DNA of 7,268 bases from Euryarchaeota archaeon UBA561 (GCA_002502295.1 DANX01000094.1:1-7268); one strand, 5' to 3'; positions 1 through 5,770 are shown, numbered from the stretch's first letter. Program-made: numbers and translations. The notes: generated by a model not told the origin, from the letters alone.

Positions 1-2
1 CG

Positions 3-1412
3 AGTGAAAACTTCCGTCAACGCTTGACGGTGCTTTCCCATGCAGCCGTCATCATGACATTGGTAACGGTTTGGTTGATTCAACTTGTGGATGTTCTCCA
101 GCCGTTGTTCATTGCCTTGGGCATCTATTTCGTTTTGAAACCAGGTGCTGACTTACTCTCAGCCAAAGGGTTCCCCATCATGCTCTCTTACATCACCATG
201 CTCATGTTGACCATCCTGATTGTACTCTCAGCAGGATTTTTTGCTTATCAGCAGGCTGACGCCCTCCTCGCAGACGAAGTGCGAATGGAAGAGTACTCAG
301 AATTGCTTGACGACCGATGGGCCGATGTCAAGGGAATGCCCCTCATTGGCCAATCAATCCTAGATTCCGGTGCCACCATCAACGGTACAATGGATGATGA
401 TCTTGCAAGGATGGGACTCCTTGAAGAGGGTTCAGGCATCTCGGAGGCGATCAATAACATGTTGTCGAGTGTTGGTATGTTCTTTATCACCGGCATCACG
501 GTGTTGTTCTTCCTTCTGTTCATCATTTTCGAAGCCAGTTTGCTTCCGGGGCGGATTGAGCGGGCTTATCCCGGCGGTGCAAGTGAACGCGTCCACATGA
601 TTCGTGACCAAATTGAAGCCAGTGTCAATACCTATGTTGTGGTCAAGACGGGTGTTGGTCTTGGCACGGGTATTTGTGCTGGTTTGGTCATGCTGGTGTT
701 TGGCATTGATTTGTGGTTCACGTGGGCACTCCTCACGTTCTTGTTGAACTATGTGCCTTACATCGGCTCTCTCTTGGCCACCATTCCGCCGTTGATGCTC
801 GGGTTTATTCTGCTTGAACCTTCGATGCTTCTCGTTTTGACGGTCTTGCTTCTCACGAATCAACAACTGTGGGGGAATGTTATTGAAACTCGGTGGGCGG
901 GGCGTGCGCTCGACATCTCCCCTGTATTGCTGTTGGTGGTCACTGCCTTTTCGTTCTGGGTTTGGGGCATCATTGGCATGATTCTTTCAATCCCTCTTGT
1001 CGTTATTCTAAAGATTGTTCTTGAGAACATCGACGCAACTCGGCCATTGGCCATTCTCCTTTCCGAACGAGCGCCGACGTTGGAGGAAGCTTGGCGTGAG
1101 GCGATCAAAGACGGTCGCATCACCGCCTACGAACAGCGCATGCTGAGCGAACTTCAAACCGTCTTGGGTTATTCCGACGATCAAGTGAAACTTATTTCTG
1201 CCCGGATTGCCGCAGAGTACGCTCTTCGTCGTGGACGTTTGAGCGTAGACCAAATCGGACTCCTCCGCATTGGTATTGACCACATGCCCTTGCCTCAAAA
1301 GTGGAGCGATCAGCTTGAAGAAATTGTCACTGAAGGAAAATTGTCCGTTAGGGAACGCCTATTCTTGGGACGACTTGTCTTCGCTCTAGGCGACGAAGAC
1401 GAGGAAGAATGA
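3..1412 (+). CDS. AI-2E family transporter (PF01594-type permease), 5'-truncated, with C-terminal repeat extension
   Basis: This is a multi-pass membrane protein of the AI-2E/PerM-like permease family; members export small molecules or exchange ions, and the substrate here is unknown. The frame is open to the window edge (codons from base 3 read SENFRQRLTVLSH), so the true start probably lies just outside. A TTG at 24 is the first usable in-window start, and residue numbers here count from it. Layout: hydrophobic hairpin about 5-39, membrane segment 51-75, a soluble stretch about 76-145, membrane segment 147-171, then a block of further membrane segments from about 207 to 333. This order (two early segments, a large loop, then a C-terminal bundle) is typical of the family, which normally ends near 350 residues. 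Here about 110 more residues follow, with three DGRI/GRL/GKL-type repeats and an acidic GDEDEEE end. The stop is one base from the convergent UPF0147 stop. The family call is firm; the transported substrate cannot be inferred. Confidence 0.87.
   Translation, partial: SENFRQRLTVLSHAAVIMTLVTVWLIQLVDVLQPLFIALGIYFVLKPGADLLSAKGFPIMLSYITMLMLTILIVLSAGFFAYQQADALLADEVRMEEYSELLDDRWADVKGMPLIGQSILDSGATINGTMDDDLARMGLLEEGSGISEAINNMLSSVGMFFITGITVLFFLLFIIFEASLLPGRIERAYPGGASERVHMIRDQIEASVNTYVVVKTGVGLGTGICAGLVMLVFGIDLWFTWALLTFLLNYVPYIGSLLATIPPLMLGFILLEPSMLLVLTVLLLTNQQLWGNVIETRWAGRALDISPVLLLVVTAFSFWVWGIIGMILSIPLVVILKIVLENIDATRPLAILLSERAPTLEEAWREAIKDGRITAYEQRMLSELQTVLGYSDDQVKLISARIAAEYALRRGRLSVDQIGLLRIGIDHMPLPQKWSDQLEEIVTEGKLSVRERLFLGRLVFALGDEDEEE
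1110..1400 (+). repeat. Three degenerate helical repeats in the cytoplasmic tail of the AI-2E permease
   Basis: Three similar segments occur in the encoded protein at about residues 362-384, 402-424 and 436-458 (counted from the TTG at 24). Each has the pattern basic/acidic-x-G-R/K-I/L-S/T-x3-E/Q-x2-hydrophobic-L and then a helix: KDGRITAYEQRMLSEL, RRGRLSVDQIGLLRI and TEGKLSVRERLFLGRL. Spacing is 40 and then 34 residues. The pattern resembles the DG-x-I-x3-E helix-turn units seen in TerB-like domains, but I cannot assign a family. It is a protein-level repeat; the DNA is not obviously repeated. Confidence 0.5.
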
Positions 1413-1413
1413 A

Positions 1414-1680
1414 TCAGAGCACTTCTGTCAATATGCGCTCGAGCTCGGTATTGATTGTCAAAATCAGCGTGCCGAATTCCGGAGGAATGTTGGGGTCTTC
1501 GTAAAGCTCCTCCAACTTTGATTGAGCCATCGCAATCCGGACGTCGAGTTTCTTGCCCTTGTTGAGCAACCAGTTTTCGCAGGCTTCCTTCGCTTGTCGA
1601 CGTATGTTTCGTGGAACTTTGGGGTCATCGATTTGGTTGATAACCGTGGCAACTTGTTCTAATCGTTCTTCGATATCCAT
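1414..1680 (-). CDS. UPF0147 family protein (88 aa)
   Basis: This is a small, all-helical protein of the archaeal UPF0147 family, whose function is unknown. Family hallmarks are present: an acidic N-terminal helix (MDIEERLEQVATVINQ), the central DDPKVPRNIRRQAKEAC segment, a middle charged helix, and the conserved end region beginning YEDPNIPPEFGT. About 88 residues is the normal family length. Two ATGs lie close together, at 1686 and 1680. I chose 1680 because an SD-like run (AAGAAGGT, 1695-1688) ends eight bases upstream of it, whereas that run almost touches the ATG at 1686. The gene is divergent from the prepilin peptidase and convergent, with a one-base gap, with the AI-2E permease. No cofactor or catalytic motif is visible. 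The family call is firm; the role is unknown. Confidence 0.88.
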   Translation of the reverse strand: MDIEERLEQVATVINQIDDPKVPRNIRRQAKEACENWLLNKGKKLDVRIAMAQSKLEELYEDPNIPPEFGTLILTINTELERILTEVL

Positions 1681-1687
1681 GGTCATT

Positions 1688-1695
1688 ACCTTCTT
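1688..1695 (-). promoter_or_regulatory. Shine-Dalgarno-like site of the UPF0147 gene
   Basis: Read on the minus strand, AAGAAGGT is followed by AATGACC and then the ATG at 1680. AGAAGGTAAT matches the ideal anti-16S sequence AGGAGGTGAT at 8 of 10 positions. The spacing favours the ATG at 1680 over the one at 1686. Confidence 0.55.
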
Positions 1696-1724
1696 GCACG
1701 CAAAATTGGCTGGCCGGCGGCCGT

Positions 1725-1731
1725 CTTTAAG
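1725..1731 (+). promoter_or_regulatory. TATA-like box of the prepilin peptidase gene
   Basis: The motif CTTTAAG is centred near 1728, 27 bases before the ATG at 1755. That is the archaeal TATA-to-start-site distance, so the transcript would begin at the ATG (leaderless). No SD-like sequence precedes this ATG, which fits. The match is short and the surrounding DNA is GC-rich on its left side, so this is a moderate call. The same AT-rich core could also serve the divergent UPF0147 gene, with a leader of about 20 bases. Confidence 0.4.
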
Positions 1732-1754
1732 TTGATGGCCTGCTTGGTTGATTC

Positions 1755-2750
1755 ATGGAGGCGACCAATGAGGCCATCTTGGGATGGACACGAGTGGGCG
1801 TGCTTTTGCTTGGTCTGGGATGGGCTGCTTGGATGGATCACAAGGATCGTCGGGTTCCGAACGAACACTGGATTGTGTGGGCGAAACCAGCCATTTTCAT
1901 TTGGGCGCTCGACCTTATGGTCCAAGGTGCGGATTGGACAATTTACCTAACCGCTGCCGCTGTCGTCGCCTATGCGAGTGTTTCGGTCTTTGGTCGGCCA
2001 ACGTTAGGTGACGCACTCAGAGGTTCATGGATGGATCGTTCTTTTCTCCTGTGGTACATGGCCGGCGCCATTGGCGTGATTGCGGGTGCATTGAAGTACC
2101 AATCCACCTCACCTGTCGACGTCCTTCTCAACGATGGCGACCCCCTTGGTATGTTGTGGTGGAGAACTGTTTCTGTCATGGCCGTGGTTCTTCTCATTGA
2201 CGTCGCCTGGCGCCTTCGTCTGCTCCATGGTGGAGCCGATGCTAAGGCATTGATGTGGGTCAGTCTTCTGTTTCCAGGGTGGGCAGCCGTGCCCCTCCCG
2301 ATGAACGGGATGGGCGAAGAAGCGCTGGTTGCTCTCCCCGTGAGCATCGCTCTTCTCATATGGGGCGGTTTGGCATTTTTGTTTATTCCATTTTTCATGC
2401 TCGCGTTAAATTTCAAGCGAGGAAGCGTTCGTAGGCTCGGTGATCTTCGCTTGGCGTGGCATGCTTCCATGATGTCCATCGACGACGTAGCTCAACGCCA
2501 TGTTTGGTTGCTCACCGCAACCATGCAACTTCCAACAGGGGAAAGGCATGTTGTTCACTCAACCCGAGCCCCAAGAAAGACGCCCACCGTCGAGGAATTA
2601 AACACACATCTTGCCGAACTTCGTGAACTTGGTGTTGACGAGGTTTGGGTCAGCCATAAAATGCCGCTGCTGGTCTTTTTGTTCCCAGCGGTGCTTCCGC
2701 TGGTGTTGTTTGGAGACCCGACCACGCTTTTGATGCAATTTATTGGCTGA
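1755..2750 (+). CDS. A24 family prepilin/prearchaellin peptidase (331 aa)
   Basis: This is a membrane aspartic protease that cleaves the class III signal peptide from archaellins, archaeal type IV pilins or related filament proteins, at the cytoplasmic face of the membrane. The two catalytic aspartates are visible. D28 lies in WMDHKDRRVPNEHW, right after the first membrane helix. D162 lies in HGGADAKAL, the archaeal form of the GxGD motif. Several membrane segments separate and follow them. The C-terminal third (about 225-310) is soluble and ends in a segment containing VDEVWVSHKMPLLVFLFP and a last hydrophobic stretch. This resembles the archaeal peptidase C-terminal extension (Arc_PepC_II-type), common in archaeal members such as FlaK/EppA-like enzymes. 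The length is longer than minimal FlaK proteins because of this extension. The ATG at 1755 is supported by a TATA-like box 27 bases upstream. No pilin or archaellum gene lies nearby in this window, so the filament served is unknown. Confidence 0.85.
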   Translation: MEATNEAILGWTRVGVLLLGLGWAAWMDHKDRRVPNEHWIVWAKPAIFIWALDLMVQGADWTIYLTAAAVVAYASVSVFGRPTLGDALRGSWMDRSFLLWYMAGAIGVIAGALKYQSTSPVDVLLNDGDPLGMLWWRTVSVMAVVLLIDVAWRLRLLHGGADAKALMWVSLLFPGWAAVPLPMNGMGEEALVALPVSIALLIWGGLAFLFIPFFMLALNFKRGSVRRLGDLRLAWHASMMSIDDVAQRHVWLLTATMQLPTGERHVVHSTRAPRKTPTVEELNTHLAELRELGVDEVWVSHKMPLLVFLFPAVLPLVLFGDPTTLLMQFIG

Positions 2751-2756
2751 GGGGTA

Positions 2757-2906
2757 TCAGTTGCCCTTCCGCTCTGCATTCTTTGGCCGAAGGCCTTTGT
2801 AGCTGCACTTCCTACAGCGGGTTGCTTTCCATGCATTGCGAGCATTGCACTTCATGCAAATTTTGACGCGAAGCAATCGTGCCTCTGCTTCAGGGAATCG
2901 TGCCAT
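2757..2906 (-). CDS. rpl40e: Large ribosomal subunit protein L40e (49 aa)
   Basis: The reading frame from the ATG at 2906 to the TGA at 2759-2757 encodes 49 residues. It begins MARFPEAEARLLRVKICMKC and ends with GLRPKNAERKGN. This is a clear match to archaeal L40e, a small zinc-binding protein of the large ribosomal subunit (in eukaryotes it is made as a ubiquitin fusion; here it stands alone). The zinc ligands are C17, C20, C31 and C34, giving CxxC-x10-CxxC. The ATRCRKCSYKGLRPK region is the family signature. A TATA box centred about 25 bases upstream of the ATG implies a leaderless or nearly leaderless message. Its stop faces the prepilin peptidase stop six bases away. It is short enough to be missed by length-filtered gene finding. 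Confidence 0.96.
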   Translation of the reverse strand: MARFPEAEARLLRVKICMKCNARNAWKATRCRKCSYKGLRPKNAERKGN

Positions 2907-2927
2907 GCTACGGCGACCAATTTCCCC

Positions 2928-2934
2928 TATTTAA
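2928..2934 (-). promoter_or_regulatory. TATA box of rpl40e
   Basis: On the minus strand the sequence reads GGTTAAATAGGGG, with TTAAATA centred about 25 bases upstream of the rpl40e ATG (2906). This is a good archaeal TATA box, and its distance predicts transcription starting at or within a few bases of the start codon. No SD-like run lies between it and the ATG. Confidence 0.65.
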
Positions 2935-2987
2935 CCGCAACCACACGCCTTGGGTATGTTCAAGTTGAGTCGGTACTTCGCAAGACC

Positions 2988-3749
2988 ATGAAGGTCGTGA
3001 GGTTACCTGGTATCCATCATGACGGAAACGTCGTCTTGGTTTCGGGTTCTCTGGGCCATCTTCTCATCAATGCTGGCACTTCGTGGTATCAAGCACTCCA
3101 AGTGGAGCGAATCACCGGTCAGCTCGAGCAGGAGAACCTTGATCGCATTCTTCTCACCTCTCGCCGGTTCCCTGTTTCGGGAGGTGCCGCACATGTCTCG
3201 CAGGCATTTGATGACGTGCCCGTTCACATTCATCCAGACGGTCAAGCCGCCCTTGAGACGGGTGATTTCTTCACAACTTGGGCCAATCGCTACGACTCAG
3301 ATATGCCGCGAACCATCACGGAACCCCTGACCGAAGATGACGTTTTTCCAATGGGAGGTGGAGAAGTTCTACCGCTTCATCTCCCCGGACACACCAACGA
3401 TGGAATGGGCTTTCACATCCCACACTTGTCCACACTGGTGGTTGGTGCCCTTTTGCCCAGAGCAGACCGACCCACCCGATGGGATCTGCCGGGCGGTTCG
3501 TTGATGGATGTTATCTCGAGTTTCCATCGCATAAAACGGTTGGAACTCACGTCCATTGTACCGCTCCAAGGTCCAGCCATTCGCGGTGAAGATCACGTCC
3601 GAGACGTGTTGAATCGCCATATTTCCTTCTTTGAGGAGGTCGTTGAGAACAACGGTCAACCTCCGGCTTCTTGGGACCGTCCTGCAACCACGGCGGTGTG
3701 GCTCACGCCTCGTTCTCCGTGGCCGTTGGAGGAGCAGGAGTCTGTCTAG
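2988..3749 (+). CDS. Metallo-beta-lactamase-fold protein with a degenerate metal site (253 aa)
   Basis: The overall pattern is that of the MBL-fold (glyoxalase II-like) superfamily: an N-terminal strand region with GxLLINAG at about 23-30, then the place where the THxHxDHxGG motif should sit, then LPGHTNDGMGF (132-142), LVVGALL (150-156) and IVPLQGP (190-196). Almost all metal ligands are replaced. TSRRFPVSGG (57-66) stands where THxHxDHxGG is expected, so H58 is S, H60 is R, D62 is P and H63 is V. The usual D after VVG is A154, and the final H of PGHG is Q194. Only H135 in PGHT remains. This suggests a protein that keeps the fold but not the two-metal hydrolase chemistry. The frame is intact and conserved-looking, so it is not an obvious pseudogene. 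It starts with ATG, diverges from rpl40e, and its TAG overlaps the stop of the next gene. A weak TATA-like stretch (TATGTTCA, 2955-2962) lies about 28 bases upstream. The fold call is good; the function is unknown. Confidence 0.75.
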   Translation: MKVVRLPGIHHDGNVVLVSGSLGHLLINAGTSWYQALQVERITGQLEQENLDRILLTSRRFPVSGGAAHVSQAFDDVPVHIHPDGQAALETGDFFTTWANRYDSDMPRTITEPLTEDDVFPMGGGEVLPLHLPGHTNDGMGFHIPHLSTLVVGALLPRADRPTRWDLPGGSLMDVISSFHRIKRLELTSIVPLQGPAIRGEDHVRDVLNRHISFFEEVVENNGQPPASWDRPATTAVWLTPRSPWPLEEQESV

Positions 3750-4309
3750 GCCGGGTACGGTAGGAAGTAAGTATCCCGTAGCCGCCGTTGCTTTCGGATC
3801 TTGTACGTTTCAGCGGTGTTTCGAACGTGGTGTGTGGAACCGTCCCATCCGCGAACATGGTGAATCCATCCGCTGCGAACGTGCACGAGTTCACCCTCGA
3901 TGTGAAGGCTTGAAACCGGTCCATCAATGGAGAACACCAATTCAACACGTTCGCTTCGATGTTCACAAACAGACCATACTGCGCCGTGTTGTGTTCCAAC
4001 CAGAAAATGAATCGCACCTTCCTCAACCAACGTAATGGCCCGTATGCTGCCTGATTTCAGCGTAAAACGTGCTACAATTTCCAATCGGGGGAGCGTGAAC
4101 ACCACGACCTCTCCATCTGCGGTTCCGATCACAGCGGAATCGATTGGACCCATCGGCCCACGGACGGCCAACAACACCGTGGGGAGCCCACTCAAGACCG
4201 TTCGAGTTGGTCGCCCTTTCACTGGTTTCCAGGTCACTGTTCCATCGTTCATGGCCAACAAAGCACCATCGCTTGTGGTTAAACTGCGCACAATTGTTCG
4301 TTGCTGCAT
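3746..4309 (-). CDS. Beta-propeller-like (WD40/PQQ-like repeat) hypothetical protein (187 aa)
   Basis: I recognise no named family. The sequence shows about four blade-like units of roughly 40 residues, each with an aliphatic strand, a small-G-x-x-x-G turn and another strand. Examples are GALLAMNDGTVTWKPV near the N-terminus, AVIGTADGEVVVFTLP, HFLVGTQHGAVWSVCE, and GELVHVRSGWIHHVRG near the C-terminus. This is the look of WD40-like or PQQ-like propeller repeats, but four blades are too few for most closed propellers. It may dimerise or be a shortened member. There is no signal peptide or membrane segment, so it is probably cytoplasmic. The tail is basic and aromatic (KIRKQRRLRDTYFLPYPA). It lies 69 bases downstream of the small zinc-finger-like gene on the same strand and may be co-transcribed with it and TFB. 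Its TAG stop shares the CTAG at 3746-3749 with the convergent MBL-fold gene. The repeat call is moderate; function is unknown. Confidence 0.6.
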   Translation of the reverse strand: MQQRTIVRSLTTSDGALLAMNDGTVTWKPVKGRPTRTVLSGLPTVLLAVRGPMGPIDSAVIGTADGEVVVFTLPRLEIVARFTLKSGSIRAITLVEEGAIHFLVGTQHGAVWSVCEHRSERVELVFSIDGPVSSLHIEGELVHVRSGWIHHVRGWDGSTHHVRNTAETYKIRKQRRLRDTYFLPYPA

Positions 4310-4378
4310 ATCAGAAATGAGACAGTGGGGGTATTGGTTTCTTTCTGGGACCCTTGCAGTGAAAACTGAAAGTGAACA
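4310..4378 (-). other. Short intergenic gap with a T-rich stretch
   Basis: These 69 bases separate the zinc-finger-like gene from the propeller-like gene. Read on the minus strand, the part just after the zinc-finger-like stop is T-rich (TTCACTTTCAGTTTTCACT) and contains TTCACT twice. T-rich runs can act as archaeal terminators, so a partial stop here is possible. I see no convincing TATA box or SD site for the propeller gene. Confidence 0.25.
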
Positions 4379-4654
4379 TCAATACATGTCCTCGTTCTTG
4401 TTCTCTTTTTTCCATTTTCGATAGCAGGATTTACAGATGCGGACACGCCCTTTGCGCGGTGTGTATCCACCCGAACCCCACATGTCAATGGCATCGTCAA
4501 CTGAAAGTGAGCGGCCACCATGGGATTTGTCAGCGAACTTATCACAGCCCTTTACGCCACAGGAAAGTTCTCCTTCCCTGGTTGATGCTTTGGTTTTCTT
4601 TGCGTCCTTGTCGGCATCCTTGCGGTGCTTTCGTGCCTTTGCCTTGAATCCCAT
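4379..4654 (-). CDS. Small basic zinc-finger-like hypothetical protein (91 aa)
   Basis: I do not recognise a named family. The first 25 residues are very basic and lysine-rich (MGFKAKARKHRKDADKDAKK). Two cysteine pairs follow: C32 and C37 in SCGVKGCDKF, and C74 and C77 in RICKSCYRKWKKENK. Together they could bind one zinc ion. Between them lies a conserved-looking stretch, HGGRSLSVDDAIDMWGSGGY. The basic ends and putative zinc site suggest a nucleic-acid or ribosome-binding protein, but this is an inference. It starts 40 bases after the TFB stop on the same strand. A weak AT-rich element (CATTATTGA, centred near 4681) lies about 27 bases before its ATG, so it may have its own leaderless promoter as well as read-through from TFB. 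The frame is clean and the length is modest. The coding call is firm because of the cysteine pattern; the role is unknown. Confidence 0.75.
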   Translation of the reverse strand: MGFKAKARKHRKDADKDAKKTKASTREGELSCGVKGCDKFADKSHGGRSLSVDDAIDMWGSGGYTPRKGRVRICKSCYRKWKKENKNEDMY

Positions 4655-4694
4655 AGAGGGTGGTTAAATTCCCCATTCAATAATGTTCGCTTGG

Positions 4695-5705
4695 TTATTG
4701 CAAGTTCTGATACTGGCGAATTTTGTCGAGAAGTCCGTCGATCAACCGCAGAAGTCCGCGCAACGTGACCTCTGAGACGTTCGCAACAGCACAGACTTCG
4801 GATTGGGTCCGCGGTGTTCCTGCCGTGCTCGCTGCTTTGTAAATGAGGGCAGCGGCTACGCCCATTGGTTTCTTGCCTTGCCAAACATCGTCGTGAGGTT
4901 TGATGGTGTTCCAAAGCTGATCAAGCGGCGTTCGAATTGACGGCTCTAGTCCCAAATCGGACATAAATTTGTCAAAGTATTCGTCCGGTGCTGTGATTTT
5001 GTGCATGTTCAGCCGGCGCGAAACCTGCCGAATCAACCGGGACAAATCCTTGCCCGTGATGTCAAACGCCACGGCGACGTCAGGAATTTGACGAGGCAAA
5101 CCTTCCTGTCGTGCGACCAGGTAGGTGCACGCCGCGGTGACACCAGCGATTGAGCGGCCGGTGACGAAACCCTCGCCGGAAAGTCGACGGTACAAGCGAG
5201 CAGCTTCTTCTTGGAGAGGGGCCGGGAGTCCAGAGCGGTCTCGGATGAATTGATTTGCTTTCACCAAGTTTCGTTCTCGACTTTTACGGGTTTTTGACCG
5301 CTCGTCAATGACTCTGCGTCGACGCCAATCCCGTCGAGCCTGTGAGCTCATGCCGTGTCGAGACGCAATGCCGGTGTTGAGGTCTCGAACGTCAATGGTG
5401 GTGTTCAGTCCCTTGTCTGCTAGGGTGTAGGTCATCGGTCGGCCGACACGGGAACGGTCTTCTCCGTTGTCCCTGTTGGTCCATTCGGCACCGGGGTCGG
5501 GGACGTTTTCTTCAGCCACGAGACCGCAATCGCCGCAGGTGATCTCGCCTCGGGTCACATCGAAGTCCCAGTTTACTGCTCCACAGTCTTCGCAAGGCCG
5601 TGTGTGGCCTTCGAGCGTGCGGCGTCCAGTGTTGTCCTTCCCGAGTCCGGGTAAATTTTTGACTGCTTTCTTAGCGTCATCAACGGCTTGTTTGTCAGGT
5701 TCCAT
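4695..5705 (-). CDS. tfb: Transcription initiation factor IIB (TFB), 336 aa
   Basis: TFB joins TBP at the promoter, reads the BRE next to the TATA box and recruits archaeal RNA polymerase. Domains in order: a basic N-terminal extension (1-34); a zinc ribbon with C38, C41, C57 and C60 (CEDCG and CGDCG); the reader/linker region with GAEWTNRD, DRSRVGRP and the DKGLNTTID segment (about 72-105), then a basic stretch rich in arginine; a first cyclin-like repeat (about 145-232) including FVTGRSIAGVTAACTYLVAR; and a second cyclin repeat (about 240-336) ending with the helix-turn-helix TQSEVCAVANVSEVTLRGLL that contacts the BRE. An in-frame TTG at 5738 would add 11 residues. I prefer the ATG at 5705 because AAGGAG lies eight bases before it and the TATA box at 5742-5749 predicts a start site near 5720, downstream of that TTG. 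The linker has A where many TFBs have H in the LHDKGL motif. It probably leads a short operon with the zinc-finger-like gene. Confidence 0.95.
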   Translation of the reverse strand: MEPDKQAVDDAKKAVKNLPGLGKDNTGRRTLEGHTRPCEDCGAVNWDFDVTRGEITCGDCGLVAEENVPDPGAEWTNRDNGEDRSRVGRPMTYTLADKGLNTTIDVRDLNTGIASRHGMSSQARRDWRRRRVIDERSKTRKSRERNLVKANQFIRDRSGLPAPLQEEAARLYRRLSGEGFVTGRSIAGVTAACTYLVARQEGLPRQIPDVAVAFDITGKDLSRLIRQVSRRLNMHKITAPDEYFDKFMSDLGLEPSIRTPLDQLWNTIKPHDDVWQGKKPMGVAAALIYKAASTAGTPRTQSEVCAVANVSEVTLRGLLRLIDGLLDKIRQYQNLQ

Positions 5706-5713
5706 CTTCTCAA

Positions 5714-5719
5714 CTCCTT
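5714..5719 (-). promoter_or_regulatory. Shine-Dalgarno site of TFB
   Basis: On the minus strand AAGGAG ends eight bases before the ATG at 5705. AGGAGTTGAG matches the ideal AGGAGGTGAT at 8 of 10 positions. This decides the start in favour of the ATG over the upstream TTG at 5738. Confidence 0.7.
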
Positions 5720-5741
5720 GTTTAGTAGTGGGGTTCAATGT

Positions 5742-5749
5742 TATTTAAA
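5742..5749 (-). promoter_or_regulatory. TATA box of TFB
   Basis: On the minus strand the sequence reads CGGATTTAAATAACATT. TTTAAATA is a near-ideal archaeal TATA box centred around 5746. The usual spacing puts the transcription start near 5720, giving a leader of about 15 bases that holds the AAGGAG site. Confidence 0.7.
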
Positions 5750-5762
5750 TCCGAGGTTTCTT

Positions 5763-5770
5763 TGCATGCA
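5763..5770. promoter_or_regulatory. Palindrome TGCATGCA upstream of the TFB TATA box
   Basis: A perfect 8-base palindrome lies about 13 bases upstream of the TFB TATA box, in the divergent TFB/purA region. Its position would suit an operator or activator site, but an 8-base palindrome can arise by chance, and no second copy was seen. Confidence 0.2.

Noticed and set aside
432..866. A 144-codon minus-strand frame inside the AI-2E gene
   Set aside because: The product is low-complexity and highly charged, and the plus-strand membrane protein explains the sequence.
1970..2479. A 169-codon open frame on the minus strand inside the prepilin peptidase gene
   Set aside because: The plus-strand gene has both catalytic motifs, and the antisense product is arginine- and proline-rich with no domain.
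2555..2845. A 96-codon minus-strand frame overlapping the prepilin peptidase end and the rpl40e gene
   Set aside because: It conflicts with two confidently identified genes and shows no recognisable features.
3631..4424. Plus-strand frames of 134 and 129 codons opposite the propeller-like gene
   Set aside because: Neither has repeats or motifs, while the minus-strand product shows regular beta-strand repeats.
4552..4914. A 120-codon minus-strand frame spanning the end of TFB and the start of the zinc-finger-like gene
   Set aside because: It lies in a different frame from both real genes on the same strand and looks like a shifted reading of their arginine- and glutamine-rich codons.
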